From the NCBI GenBank assembly GCA_009785595.1, contig WQVZ01000004.1, positions 1-50,033 of the forward strand: a stretch of 50,033 bases of DNA. The letters run 5' to 3'. Source of the stretch: Defluviitaleaceae bacterium (GTDB lineage: Bacteria > Bacillota > Clostridia > Lachnospirales > WRAX01). The notes beneath the pieces are model-generated. The model worked only from the letters and a program-made list of their open reading frames with translations, did not search any database and was not told where the DNA came from. Made by a program: the position numbers and the translations under genes. Positions 9,512 through 18,259 of the stretch are shown here, piece after piece. How positions within the stretch are numbered: the first letter of the stretch is position 1; every line of letters starts with the position of its first letter.

Positions 9512-10833
9512 AATACTTCTCCTAGTAAATCGTATTCGGTAGATTTGGTGATGCGCACTTGGGCAAAGTCGCCCACATTCAATGGGCCATCGCCGCTAAA
9601 ATAAACAAAACCATCCATATCAGGGGCATCAGCATAGCTGCGACCATGATACATATCGTCTTCATAGCCTTCCACCAGCACCTCAAGGGTTTGGCCGACT
9701 TTTTTCGACAGAGCTTCAGCAGAAACCACCTGCTGTATTTTCATCAGACGTTCCTTGCGGTTTTCCTTAGTTTTTTGGGGTAAATGGTCGGGCAGTTCAT
9801 CCGCCGGGGTGCCTTCCTCACGGGAATATGCGAATACACCCAGTCTATCAAAGCGCACATCCTTGATGAAGTCGCACATTTCCATAAAGTCGGACTTGGT
9901 TTCGCCGGGAAAACCGGTGATTAGGGTGGTGCGCAGAGTGATGCCGGGTATATTTTGTCGTAATTTGTCTATAGTTTTGTGAAGCTCTGCCTTTGTGCTG
10001 CGGCGGCCCATAAGGCGCAAAATATTATCGCTGGCGTGTTGTATGGGCATGTCAATGTATGGCAAAACCTTAGGATTTGTGGCCATTTCGGTAATAAATT
10101 CTTCGTAGATATGCTCCGGATAGCAGTACAACAGGCGCAACCAGTGGATGCCGTCAATATTCGACAACTCTCGCAGCAACTCATGCACCACCGGACGGCC
10201 GTAAATATCCACCCCATATAACGTAGTGTCCTGCGCAACTAAAACAAGCTCCTTTACGTCGCCCTTCGCTAAAATTCGCGCTTCCCCTACCAAAGATTCC
10301 ATTGTGCGGCTTTTATAAGGTCCGCGGATTTTAGGAATGGTACAATAGGTACATTTCTTATCACAGCCTTCGGCAATTTTAAGATAAGCATAATGCTTTG
10401 GTGTGGACAGTACACGGCCAAGGTGTAGGCTATCATCAAAGCTGCCAACAGTATCAGCAACAGAAAGGCCAAGGGCTCGAGTCACCACCTCTACAATGCT
10501 GTGATATTCATTAACCCCCAGTATTGCATCAATTTCCGGCATATCACCCAAAAGCTCTTGTTTATACCGTTGGGCAGCGCAACCGGTGACAATAATAGCC
10601 CTACATAACCCGGATACTTTTTGTTTTATAGCGTCATTAATGGCGGCGCGGGCTTCTTCCACGGCCTCCTGTAAAAAGCCGCAGGTGTTTATAATTATGG
10701 CCTGGGCCTGGGTAATATCGGCGGTGAAAGCGTAAGCCGCGCCAGCCAAAGCGCCAAGCATAACCTCGCTATCCACCGTGTTTTTGTCGCAACCCAAAGA
10801 AATCAGCGCGACTTTAATATTCTGTATGTTCAA
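9508..10833 (-). CDS. rimO: ribosomal protein S12 methylthiotransferase RimO
   Basis: RimO is a radical-SAM enzyme that adds a methylthio group to the conserved aspartate of ribosomal protein S12. The 441-residue protein has an N-terminal MTTase domain with three cluster cysteines (C15, C51, C85), the radical-SAM motif CDKKCTYC (C157, C161, C164) and a C-terminal TRAM domain. SLGCDKNTVDSE and the TRAM spacing favour RimO over MiaB. The start was set at the TTG eight bases behind AAAGGAG; the longer frame from an upstream ATG would run through the end of the queG-like gene and lacks family similarity. Confidence 0.93.
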   Translation of the reverse strand: MNIQNIKVALISLGCDKNTVDSEVMLGALAGAAYAFTADITQAQAIIINTCGFLQEAVEEARAAINDAIKQKVSGLCRAIIVTGCAAQRYKQELLGDMPEIDAILGVNEYHSIVEVVTRALGLSVADTVGSFDDSLHLGRVLSTPKHYAYLKIAEGCDKKCTYCTIPKIRGPYKSRTMESLVGEARILAKGDVKELVLVAQDTTLYGVDIYGRPVVHELLRELSNIDGIHWLRLLYCYPEHIYEEFITEMATNPKVLPYIDMPIQHASDNILRLMGRRSTKAELHKTIDKLRQNIPGITLRTTLITGFPGETKSDFMEMCDFIKDVRFDRLGVFAYSREEGTPADELPDHLPQKTKENRKERLMKIQQVVSAEALSKKVGQTLEVLVEGYEDDMYHGRSYADAPDMDGFVYFSGDGPLNVGDFAQVRITKSTEYDLLGEVL

Positions 10834-10838
10834 AAATA

Positions 10839-11519
10839 TTAGCTCCTTTCGGTATAAGGACAATGGGCAATGCACTGACTGCAAAAGGCTTGCTCCAGCC
10901 CCAATGTGACCTTAGCATAGGCTCTGGCAGCTGTGTTGCAGGCATGGGCATCATAAATATGTTCCCGCGGGGTGGCCACGCTCCAATTTTCCCCAAGCAC
11001 GGCCTTGCCCGGACATACATTGGCACAAATAGTGCAACCGGCAGGACAATTTGACGTGCTAATGGGCTCGCCGCAATCAAAAGGAGCATCTGTCAACACA
11101 GCAGTTATACGTACCGCCGGCCCGGCATCTTTTGTCACCAAGGCGGCGCATTTGCCAATCCAGCCCAGACCGGACAGGGTTGCCACGGTTTTGTGGGGTA
11201 GGGTAGTGCACAAATCAGCATCTATCACCGATGGCACCGGTGCGGCCACAGTAGTATACCCGCGGGTGGTCAAATAGTCGGCAACCATATCGGCCAATAT
11301 AGGCAAACGTAGAGTTATTGATTTGTACTCATCATAATACTGCTGGGGTTGCCCATTTCGGTTGTCGCCCATAGCTTTTTTGGAATAAGCCAGACCGATA
11401 GAAATGCCATAGGGCAAGGTGGGGCGCATATACTCCGGCAGATGGGCAAAGTCGGCAAAGCCAACGATACTGCAACCTTCGGCCGCCAACAGTCGGGTTA
11501 TTTCGTTATTCAAGACCAT
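10839..11519 (-). CDS. short epoxyqueuosine-reductase-like double-cluster protein
   Basis: This 226-residue protein resembles QueG, the cobalamin-dependent epoxyqueuosine reductase of tRNA modification, but is much shorter than the usual 300-380 residues. GLGWIGKCAALV (118-129) matches the QueG core. Eight cysteines for two [4Fe-4S] clusters are present: C158, C162, C165, C169 and C194, C213, C216, C220. The C-terminal HEAT-like tRNA-binding part and part of the cobalamin domain are missing, so the substrate is uncertain; annotation as an iron-sulfur double-cluster protein is safest. The ATG overlaps the end of ftsK by 14 bases and has AAAGGAGG upstream. Confidence 0.8.
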   Translation of the reverse strand: MVLNNEITRLLAAEGCSIVGFADFAHLPEYMRPTLPYGISIGLAYSKKAMGDNRNGQPQQYYDEYKSITLRLPILADMVADYLTTRGYTTVAAPVPSVIDADLCTTLPHKTVATLSGLGWIGKCAALVTKDAGPAVRITAVLTDAPFDCGEPISTSNCPAGCTICANVCPGKAVLGENWSVATPREHIYDAHACNTAARAYAKVTLGLEQAFCSQCIAHCPYTERS

Positions 11520-14052
11520 CCGGCGTGCGCCTCCTTTCTATATACTCTCTGTATTGATACGGCGTCATCAGCACCTTGCGTGGTTTTGCGCCGTCTTCCG
11601 GCCCAACAAGCCCCCGTGCCCAAAGCTCTTCCATCATACGGGCGGCGCGATTGTAGCCAATACGAAAACGCCGCTGCAACATAGATGTGCTGGCTTTTTC
11701 CCGTTCTACAATAAAGCCGATGGCATCGTCTATTAATGGGTCACTGTCGGCGGAAAATTCGTCCACATCAGCAACGGTAGTTATTTTTTCAATCATTTCT
11801 TCGCTATATTCTGTCTCGCCGTCTTGCTTGATGAAATTTACGATATTTTCCACTTCTTTGTCAGAAATAAACGACCCCTGTATGCGCTGGGGTTTGTTAA
11901 GCCCCACGGGAGAAAACAGCATATCCCCTTTGCCCAGCAGTTTTTCCGCCCCCTGGGTGTCCAATATGGTGCGAGAATCTGTGCCGCTGGATACGGCAAA
12001 AGCCAGGCGGCTGGGCACATTGGCCTTGATAAGGCCGGTGATAACGTCAACCGATGGCCGCTGGGTGGCCACAATAAGATGGATACCCGCGGCACGGGCC
12101 TTTTGGGCCAGGCGGCATATAGATTCCTCCACCTCTTTACCGCAGGTCATCATTAAATCCGCCAGCTCGTCAATAATAATCACAATTTGGGGCAGCTTTT
12201 CCTGGCCACGCTCGGCCAGGTGGTTGTTATATCCCGCCAAATCTCTCACGCGGGTTTCGGCAAACATATTGTAACGGTTGTCCATTTCTCGCACAGCCCA
12301 GGCCAGCGCGCCGGAAGCCTTCTTAGGGTCTGTGACCACAGGAATAAGCAGGTGTGGTATGCCGTTGTATACGCTAAGCTCCACCACCTTAGGGTCTATC
12401 ATCAGCAGCTTTACCTCGCTTGGAGTAGCCTTGTAAATAATACTGGTGATGAGAGTATTTATACAAACAGACTTGCCGGATCCTGTTGCCCCTGCAATAA
12501 GCAGGTGGGGCATTCGGGCGATGTCGGCAATGACAATATTGCCGGCAATATCCTTGCCCATGGCAAAGGACAGCTTGCCCGGCGCATTCCAAAAGGCCTC
12601 GTCGTCAATAACCTCCCGCAGATATACAGCCTGCACGTCCTTGTTGGGTATCTCTATGCCTACTACGGATTTGTTGGGAATGGGTGCCTCTATACGTATA
12701 CCGGCGGCGGCCAAATTAAGAGCCAAATCGTCCGCCAGGCCGGATATTTTGCTAACCTTCACGCCGCTGCCTGGGCTAAGCTCGTACCGCGTAACCGTCG
12801 GCCCTTTGCTAACCTCCACAACCCGTGCAGAAACACCAAAGGACTGCAATGTTTCCTCCAGTTTTTTAGAATTTTCTAAAATTTGCGCCCGCGAACTTAA
12901 CGACGGCTGATATGTATTTTCCCGCAGCAATTCCACCGGGGGAAAGATGTATTTCTCTTCTATATGGGCTTTTGCCGTAGCTGGTTCTTCGTCATCAACA
13001 TCAAATGGCGGCGGATCATCATCCTCTTTAAAATCCTCCATTTTAACAGCCGCGGGGGTATAGCCCTCCACAATGCCACGCACATTTATTGCAAATTCTT
13101 CCTCAGGCAAATCTATTTCTATTTCTATTTCTATTTCTTCATTAGCCTTCGGCGTAGGCTCTGTAACAGGCTCTACGGCAACTTCTAAATCGACCCCTGC
13201 ATCAACTTCCGGCTCATCCTCCGCCAAAAGCATATCTTTCGGGGATTTAGGCCGCGGTGCCAATTTTTGCGCCGCGGCCGCCCCAATTCCTCGCAAAAGG
13301 TCTATTTTCTCATCGTCATCACCTTTATTTTTTGCGCCGCCCTCGTCCATTATAAGATTATGGGGCTTTTTGTTGGGAGATGTATATTTGTAGTCCTCAA
13401 AATCCGCTTCATATTCTTCTTCATAATATTTGGCCCTGGCTTCCGCCCGCTGTTCCCTAAAACGCACGGCGGTATCTCTGGTTCTAAAAAACCCGCTCTG
13501 AAGCAACGCAAACAGCGACCGCCCGGTGATAAGTATAAGCAATATGGCCAAAACCGTGAAGAAAAGTATATATGTGCCAACCTCCGAAATAGCCGCCACA
13601 AACAGCCGCGATGTGGCCGCACCCAGCAAACCGCCGTTGGCCGCGCCGCCATTTGTATAAATATGTCCTATATACTGCCAAAAGCCCATGTCTTCCGGCC
13701 TGGCTGGGCCAAGCATCATATGTATAATACTAATGCACAGCAAAAAAATACAGCCGCCCATTACTGTCTTTGACCGGCTAAGCAGGTCGGTTTTGCCTAC
13801 CAACATAATGCCGGCCAAAACCAGGGCCAAAATGGGCAAAACAAAAGCACCGATGCCAAAGATGCCCAGCACAAGCGAATTTGCCAGGCGGCCGATAAAT
13901 CCGGCATCCTCCACAAACAGGCTTATAAGCATCAAAACAGCGGCGGCAATAATGCATATGGCTATAATTTCCCGGCGTATGGGGTTTTGCTTTTGTTCCG
14001 GCTTTTTTCCTTTTATCTGTTTTTTCTTTCCTGCACTACTTTTTGTTGCCAT
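11506..14052 (-). CDS. ftsK: DNA translocase FtsK/SpoIIIE
   Basis: FtsK/SpoIIIE is a membrane-anchored hexameric motor that pumps chromosomal DNA through the closing septum. The 848-residue protein has an N-terminal membrane domain of about four or five segments (about 28-180), an acidic low-complexity linker, the RecA-like motor with Walker A GATGSGKS near 520 and Walker B IIIIDELADLMM, and a C-terminal gamma winged helix (about 780-835) that reads orienting DNA sequences. The linker contains an EI dipeptide run encoded by a CTATTT hexanucleotide repeat near 13113-13138. ATG at 14052 was preferred to the GTG at 14058, which touches the ribosome site. It is the first gene of the operon running to recX. 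Confidence 0.95.
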   Translation of the reverse strand: MATKSSAGKKKQIKGKKPEQKQNPIRREIIAICIIAAAVLMLISLFVEDAGFIGRLANSLVLGIFGIGAFVLPILALVLAGIMLVGKTDLLSRSKTVMGGCIFLLCISIIHMMLGPARPEDMGFWQYIGHIYTNGGAANGGLLGAATSRLFVAAISEVGTYILFFTVLAILLILITGRSLFALLQSGFFRTRDTAVRFREQRAEARAKYYEEEYEADFEDYKYTSPNKKPHNLIMDEGGAKNKGDDDEKIDLLRGIGAAAAQKLAPRPKSPKDMLLAEDEPEVDAGVDLEVAVEPVTEPTPKANEEIEIEIEIDLPEEEFAINVRGIVEGYTPAAVKMEDFKEDDDPPPFDVDDEEPATAKAHIEEKYIFPPVELLRENTYQPSLSSRAQILENSKKLEETLQSFGVSARVVEVSKGPTVTRYELSPGSGVKVSKISGLADDLALNLAAAGIRIEAPIPNKSVVGIEIPNKDVQAVYLREVIDDEAFWNAPGKLSFAMGKDIAGNIVIADIARMPHLLIAGATGSGKSVCINTLITSIIYKATPSEVKLLMIDPKVVELSVYNGIPHLLIPVVTDPKKASGALAWAVREMDNRYNMFAETRVRDLAGYNNHLAERGQEKLPQIVIIIDELADLMMTCGKEVEESICRLAQKARAAGIHLIVATQRPSVDVITGLIKANVPSRLAFAVSSGTDSRTILDTQGAEKLLGKGDMLFSPVGLNKPQRIQGSFISDKEVENIVNFIKQDGETEYSEEMIEKITTVADVDEFSADSDPLIDDAIGFIVEREKASTSMLQRRFRIGYNRAARMMEELWARGLVGPEDGAKPRKVLMTPYQYREYIERRRTPDGLE

Positions 14053-14168
14053 GGCCACGCCTCTTTCGACTAGACCTGTTCCAAAACCTCTTCTCTATTA
14101 TCAATCAACCTGCGAACTATGTGAGCAGGCTTCGGAACGGGTCGAATATAATTATGATTTTCTGGCTA

Positions 14169-14197
14169 TTGATTATCATAACCCAAAATGATAGAAT
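14169..14197 (+). promoter_or_regulatory. candidate sigma-A promoter of the AI-2E permease gene
   Basis: TTGATT (14169-14174) and TAGAAT (14192-14197) are separated by exactly 17 bases, about 60 bases before the permease start. It overlaps almost completely with an opposing promoter candidate for ftsK. Confidence 0.5.
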
Positions 14198-14203
14198 ATT
14201 CAA
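14175..14203 (-). promoter_or_regulatory. candidate sigma-A promoter of the ftsK operon
   Basis: On the minus strand, TTGAAT (14198-14203) and TATGAT (14175-14180) are separated by 17 bases. The two polymerase sites on opposite strands occupy the same DNA, and TATCAT and ATGATA half-sites give the segment partial dyad symmetry. Initiation in one direction should exclude the other, or a dimeric regulator could cover both; this is inference. Confidence 0.5.
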
Positions 14204-14215
14204 GAGGGTAATTCG

Positions 14216-14239
14216 CAGGGGCGGCCATTGCAGTCGCCC
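14216..14239 (+). repeat. GTAGGGGCG-type palindromic element, degenerate
   Basis: GCAGGGGCGG on the left and GTCGCCC on the right form an imperfect stem with a variable centre. It matches the layout of the other copies and lies between the permease promoter and its ribosome site, so it would be part of the leader RNA. Confidence 0.55.
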
Positions 14240-14259
14240 GGACAAATACAGGAGGGCTC

Positions 14260-15315
14260 ATGCGGGAATTTTATCGCAACAACACTGCTTTTATACACAA
14301 ATTACTGCTGCTTGCAGGCATTGCGGTTTTTTTTGTCGCCGCCGTGTTTTTAGCCGGTTACGTGGTTCCCTTTGTGGTCGGATATATCATCAGCCTTATT
14401 TTGTCACCCCTTGTGGGTCTTGTCCACCGCAAATGGGGCATAAACCGCGGTGTGGCCGCTACGGTGCTTATACTGGCCCTGCTTGGCATCATTGGTGTTT
14501 TGGGTACTCTTTTGGTGGGGCGCGTTATATCAGAAATGGCGGCCCTGGTTCAAGACATTCCTAATTATATAGGTAGCGTGCAGGCCCTGTTTGATAATAT
14601 GATGATAAGTGTGCAAAACTTTTTGGGTAATACAGACTTCGAAATAGACTTCAGCGTGCTGCTAAACCAGCTTCTTACCATCATCACTGGCTTGCTTCAA
14701 GGGGCTTTGGACGGCGGAGGCTTTTTTGTGGCTATACCCGTTGCCATATTGCGCACTATACTTGCCATTATTTCGGCCTATTTCTTTATTAAAGATAAAG
14801 AGCGCATCAAAGAATCTTTTGTCAACCTATTGCCGGAGCGTCTTGTGGAGCGTGGGCGTCTGGTGCGGGAAGGTCTACTAAAAGCCCTGGTGGGTTATTT
14901 TAAGGGTCAGCTTATTGTTATGGCCTTTGTATCAACCATTTGTGTCATAGGTCTAACCATCATCGGCTCGCCATATGCCCTGTTTATCGGCATGGGTATT
15001 GCGGTTTTTGACCTTATCCCCATCTTTGGTGCAGGGGGCATACTCATCCCCTGGGCACTTTACAACCTGCTTGTTGGTAATTTCGCCTTCGGCATAGCCC
15101 TGTTGGTGATATATGGCATAGTTTTCCTGGTAAGACAAATTTTAGAGCCACGCGTTGTCGGTCAACAAATAGGTATGCACCCGCTTATATTACTGATAAG
15201 CGTATATGTGGGCATAACAACCATGGGGCCCGTCGGCATATTATCCGGGCCGCTGATAGCCCTGACTATAAAGATTATCCTGGAGTCAAATCTGGATTCA
15301 TTTAAGAAAGAGTAG
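14260..15315 (+). CDS. AI-2E family transporter (YtvI/YhhQ-type permease)
   Basis: The 351-residue protein is a polytopic membrane protein of the PF01594 family. Hydrophobic segments lie near the N terminus (about 12-60), then a longer loop, then a cluster of four or five segments from about 150 onwards, with the conserved late GIGIAVFDLIPIFG-like and LEPRVVGQQIGMHPLIL segments. Members include exporters of the AI-2 signal, sodium/proton antiporters and sporulation proteins such as YtvI, so the substrate cannot be assigned. AGGAGGG precedes the ATG. The stop codon TAG is part of a GTAGGGGCG repeat end. It is transcribed divergently from ftsK. Confidence 0.88.
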   Translation: MREFYRNNTAFIHKLLLLAGIAVFFVAAVFLAGYVVPFVVGYIISLILSPLVGLVHRKWGINRGVAATVLILALLGIIGVLGTLLVGRVISEMAALVQDIPNYIGSVQALFDNMMISVQNFLGNTDFEIDFSVLLNQLLTIITGLLQGALDGGGFFVAIPVAILRTILAIISAYFFIKDKERIKESFVNLLPERLVERGRLVREGLLKALVGYFKGQLIVMAFVSTICVIGLTIIGSPYALFIGMGIAVFDLIPIFGAGGILIPWALYNLLVGNFAFGIALLVIYGIVFLVRQILEPRVVGQQIGMHPLILLISVYVGITTMGPVGILSGPLIALTIKIILESNLDSFKKE

Positions 15316-15330
15316 GGGCGAATTCCATAT
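15312..15330 (+). repeat. GTAGGGGCG half element at the permease stop codon
   Basis: GTAGGGGCGAATTCCATAT has the fixed left end of the palindrome family but no matching right arm. The TAG of the repeat is the stop codon of the AI-2E permease gene, so the end of the protein appears to be set by the repeat. Confidence 0.55.
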
Positions 15331-15379
15331 ATGTTTGTGTACAGTAGATTCATGTAGGCCTAATTATGACAACCTATAC

Positions 15380-15404
15380 GTAGGGGCGGATTCTATATCC
15401 GCCC
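15380..15404 (+). repeat. GTAGGGGCG-type palindromic element
   Basis: GTAGGGGCGGAT, a TCTAT centre and ATCCGCCC form a perfect 8-bp stem (GGGCGGAT/ATCCGCCC). It lies between two convergent genes and could also terminate transcription. Confidence 0.75.
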
Positions 15405-15445
15405 GAAACTGGCGGACGACTGACATCGTTACTTATTGAATTTAT

Positions 15446-15469
15446 GTAGGGGCGCACATTGTGCGCCCG
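15446..15469 (+). repeat. GTAGGGGCG-type palindromic element
   Basis: GTAGGGGCGCAC, an ATT centre and GTGCGCCC form a perfect 8-bp stem. The inner arm (CAC/GTG) differs from that of the neighbouring copy (GAT/ATC), yet both stay complementary. It ends two bases before the stop codon of the deacetylase gene. Confidence 0.75.
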
Positions 15470-15471
15470 CA

Positions 15472-16320
15472 TCACTGACTTTCCGCCGTTTTACCCTCTT
15501 CCAATTTGGCAAAAAAGCTATCGCTGGTTTTCCCTGGGGGCCGTAAAAAACGGCTAAGACTAAAAAGGCAGTCTAAATCGCCAACGGCAAGACGATTATT
15601 TTTTTCCTGGCAGGACAGGCTGGCCGAATATCCCGCTTCTTTTATAATATCATCAGATGTTGGGCTGATAATGCCCAGGGGATAGGCCAGGGAATTAGGC
15701 ACAATGCCTGTATTTTGCCGCAAAACATCGGCAAACTTATGCAAATCTGCTAAAAAACGCTGGCGATAGGCTTCGTTGCTTTCTCCGCGGCGTTTCCCTG
15801 CACCTTTCGCGCCATGCAGACCATAGGTGTGGCTCTGTATCTCAACGCGCCCGGTATCGGCGGCGGCTTTCACCTCATCCCATGTCATATGCGGGTGTTT
15901 GCCCCTGCCTATTTCCGTGTAATGGTCGGTTTCTTGGCCTATTATGGCCATGGTTATGCGGGCGTCGTATTGCTCTAACATGGGCAAAACCTCGTCCAGG
16001 CGACGACCATCATCAAAGCTAAGGACGATAGGTTTTTCCGGCAGGGGTTTGCCATGATGCACAAAGCCTACAAGGTCTTGCATTACCACAGTGGTATATC
16101 CATTTTTTGACAAATATTCCAGGTCGGCCTCAAATTCCTGTGCGGTAATTTCCCATATATTGTCAGGAGATTTATCCAGCGCGTGATACATAATGATGGG
16201 TACTGTGGTTTCAAACCCCATGGTTAGCCCCATCAGGGTTTCTAACGGCGATGCCGTCGCAGAACCGGCAGGCATCAGTATCGCCGCCAAAAGTGCTAAT
16301 ATAATTACTCTTTTTCGCAT
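15472..16320 (-). CDS. secreted polysaccharide deacetylase
   Basis: This is a carbohydrate esterase family 4 / NodB-type deacetylase that removes acetyl groups from cell-wall or extracellular polysaccharide. The 282-residue precursor has a signal peptide (positive MRKR, hydrophobic to about 20, then ATASP). The fold motifs are visible: IIMYHAL (42-48), the metal-binding SFDDGR (101-106, D103 and D104) and SHTYGLH (163-169, H164 and H169). The family position normally bearing the catalytic Asp is therefore present. GAGGTGA lies upstream of the ATG. It runs convergently to the AI-2E permease and divergently from tilS. The target polymer cannot be seen. Confidence 0.88.
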   Translation of the reverse strand: MRKRVIILALLAAILMPAGSATASPLETLMGLTMGFETTVPIIMYHALDKSPDNIWEITAQEFEADLEYLSKNGYTTVVMQDLVGFVHHGKPLPEKPIVLSFDDGRRLDEVLPMLEQYDARITMAIIGQETDHYTEIGRGKHPHMTWDEVKAAADTGRVEIQSHTYGLHGAKGAGKRRGESNEAYRQRFLADLHKFADVLRQNTGIVPNSLAYPLGIISPTSDDIIKEAGYSASLSCQEKNNRLAVGDLDCLFSLSRFLRPPGKTSDSFFAKLEEGKTAESQ

Positions 16321-16393
16321 ACTTTCACCTCGTTTTCACATTATTATTGATAATTTTGCCGCAAAATATAGATAAAATTTTTGGGAGCAGTCG

Positions 16394-17734
16394 TTGCGCA
16401 TGAAAAAACAAGCACTTGCCACCATAACCGAATACAATATGTTTGCGCCGGGGGATGGTGTAGTTTTGGGTCTTTCCGGCGGCGCAGATTCTATTGCCCT
16501 GCTCCACTTTTTGCACAACCTGGATATGCCCGGACTTAAAATTGCTGCCGTGCATATAAACCATGGCCTGCGAGGTGATGAAGCCAATGAAGACGCAGTA
16601 TTTTGTGAGAAAATATGCCAAAAATATAATATTAATGTAGTGGTATTTGATAAAAATGTGGCGGAACTGGCTGCCGAAACGGGTCTTGGCATAGAACAAG
16701 CTGGGCGACAGGCGCGTTATGACTGCTTTCATCAGGCCTTGACGCAATTGGGCTACAATAAAATAGCCGTGGCCCACAATAAAAATGATGTGGCAGAAAC
16801 CGTGCTGATGAATATTTTCCGCGGGTCAGGCGGCGTTAAGGGTATTCCGGCAGTGAATGGCACCGTGGTGCGGCCGCTGATAAATGTGGGGCGCGATGAA
16901 ATTTTGGCATACTGTGCCGATAATGGCCTGGAATTTCGCACAGATTCTACAAATGACCAAAACAATTACACCAGAAACAAAGTGCGCAATATATTTTTGC
17001 CTATGGCTCGGGAAGTTAATTTCGCCGCCGTGGATGCTCTGGTACGCCTGGCTGGAATTTCTGCTGATGAGGATAGTTTTTTGGACAATATTACCAAAAA
17101 TGTATATAAAAAATGCGTAAACAATGGCGAAATTGACATAAAGTTGCTGGATGAGCATGACATTGCTATAAAACGCCGTGTTATTCGCATGGCCTTAGCC
17201 GAAGCCTTTGGAGGGCTGATGGATATTAATAATAATCATGTGGAGGCCGTATTAGGCTTGTTTGGCAAGGAAAATGGCAAACGGGCTGTCTTGCCTCGAA
17301 GCATTGTAGCCGAGAAAATATATCATAAAATATGCATAAAAATTGCTGGAAGTGTACAGGAATTTTCGGTTATATTACCCAAAAATATCCCAATTTATGT
17401 GGCCCAGGCGGGTAAATGGTTCTATCTGGGCAAAAACCCGCCCCAAGAAAATGCTTTTACAATGGCGCTGGACTGTGGTAAAATAGATGGGGTGCAGGTT
17501 AAGGTACGCACGCGCCTGCCGGGAGATAGGATTTTTTTTGATGCTGTTGGCACCAAAAAAATAAAGGACTATTTTTCGGATAAAAAAGTCCCGCGGCATT
17601 TGCGGGATAGGGCTGTTTTTGTTGCGGCTGATGGGGATGTAATCTGTATGATGGACGGCCCGAAGTCTCAAAAATTTAGCCCCGAAACCCGGGCTGGCAG
17701 CATGTTTTTGCAAATTTGGGAAGAAGAGGGGTAG
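16394..17734 (+). CDS. tilS: tRNA(Ile)-lysidine synthase TilS
   Basis: TilS attaches lysine to the wobble cytidine of the minor isoleucine tRNA, changing both codon and amino acid identity; it is essential. The 446-residue protein has the PP-loop SGGADS (28-33), the N-type ATPase domain, and a C-terminal TilS domain (about 365-440) that binds the tRNA. TTG at 16394 lies six bases behind GGAG; ATG at 16400 is the alternative, twelve bases away, and would shorten the protein by two residues. The order tilS-hpt-ftsH, with one base between tilS and hpt, is a known Firmicute arrangement. Confidence 0.95.
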   Translation: MRMKKQALATITEYNMFAPGDGVVLGLSGGADSIALLHFLHNLDMPGLKIAAVHINHGLRGDEANEDAVFCEKICQKYNINVVVFDKNVAELAAETGLGIEQAGRQARYDCFHQALTQLGYNKIAVAHNKNDVAETVLMNIFRGSGGVKGIPAVNGTVVRPLINVGRDEILAYCADNGLEFRTDSTNDQNNYTRNKVRNIFLPMAREVNFAAVDALVRLAGISADEDSFLDNITKNVYKKCVNNGEIDIKLLDEHDIAIKRRVIRMALAEAFGGLMDINNNHVEAVLGLFGKENGKRAVLPRSIVAEKIYHKICIKIAGSVQEFSVILPKNIPIYVAQAGKWFYLGKNPPQENAFTMALDCGKIDGVQVKVRTRLPGDRIFFDAVGTKKIKDYFSDKKVPRHLRDRAVFVAADGDVICMMDGPKSQKFSPETRAGSMFLQIWEEEG

Positions 17735-17735
17735 C

Positions 17736-18245
17736 GTGACGGAACTAATATCAAAAAGCGACATAGACAAACGTGTTGGGGAGCTTGCGGCGGAAATAAA
17801 CCGGACTTTTGGCCGGGAAGATGTGGTCGTCATTTGCATTTTGAAGGGTGCCTTCATCTTTACGGCCGACCTGGTGCGCCGCCTAGACTTTCCGCTAATC
17901 GTGGAATTTATGGAGCTTTCTAGTTATCATTTGGCCGTGTCTACTGACAAAGTGGTTGTTACGAAAGATATTGCGACTGATTTGACAGGGAAAAATGTGC
18001 TGGTTGTTGAGGACATTGTAGATACGGGAAGCACCTTGCGGTTTATCCATAGCCATCTTGCCGCCAAAAACCCCGCAAGTTTGCGGTTTTGTGTTTTGTT
18101 GGACAAGCCCGCCAAAAGAAAGAAGCACACGCCCTTGCCTGATTTTACAGGATTTGTTATTCCTGATGAATTTGTGGCGGGATATGGTCTGGATTATGAC
18201 CAAAAACATAGAAATATACCAAATATTGTAATAAAAGAAACATAA
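17736..18245 (+). CDS. hpt: hypoxanthine phosphoribosyltransferase
   Basis: The enzyme salvages hypoxanthine and guanine to IMP and GMP using PRPP. The 169-residue protein carries the PRPP motif [11 protein letters not shown] (90-100), the ILKGAF loop (35-40) and the [20 protein letters not shown] base-binding region near the C terminus. The start is a GTG just after the tilS stop, with GAGGGG upstream. ftsH follows 14 bases later. The length is usual for bacterial HPRT. Confidence 0.96.
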   Translation: MTELISKSDIDKRVGELAAEINRTFGREDVVVICILKGAFIFTADLVRRLDFPLIVEFMELSSYHLAVSTDKVVVTKDIATDLTGKNVLVVEDIVDTGSTLRFIHSHLAAKNPASLRFCVLLDKPAKRKKHTPLPDFTGFVIPDEFVAGYGLDYDQKHRNIPNIVIKET

Positions 18246-18259
18246 CAACGGAGGTAAAA

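Noticed and set aside
16321-16393. A sigma-A promoter between the deacetylase gene and tilS
   Set aside because: TTGATA and TAAAAT occur but are 20 bases apart, and other box pairs match poorly; a promoter is likely here but cannot be placed.
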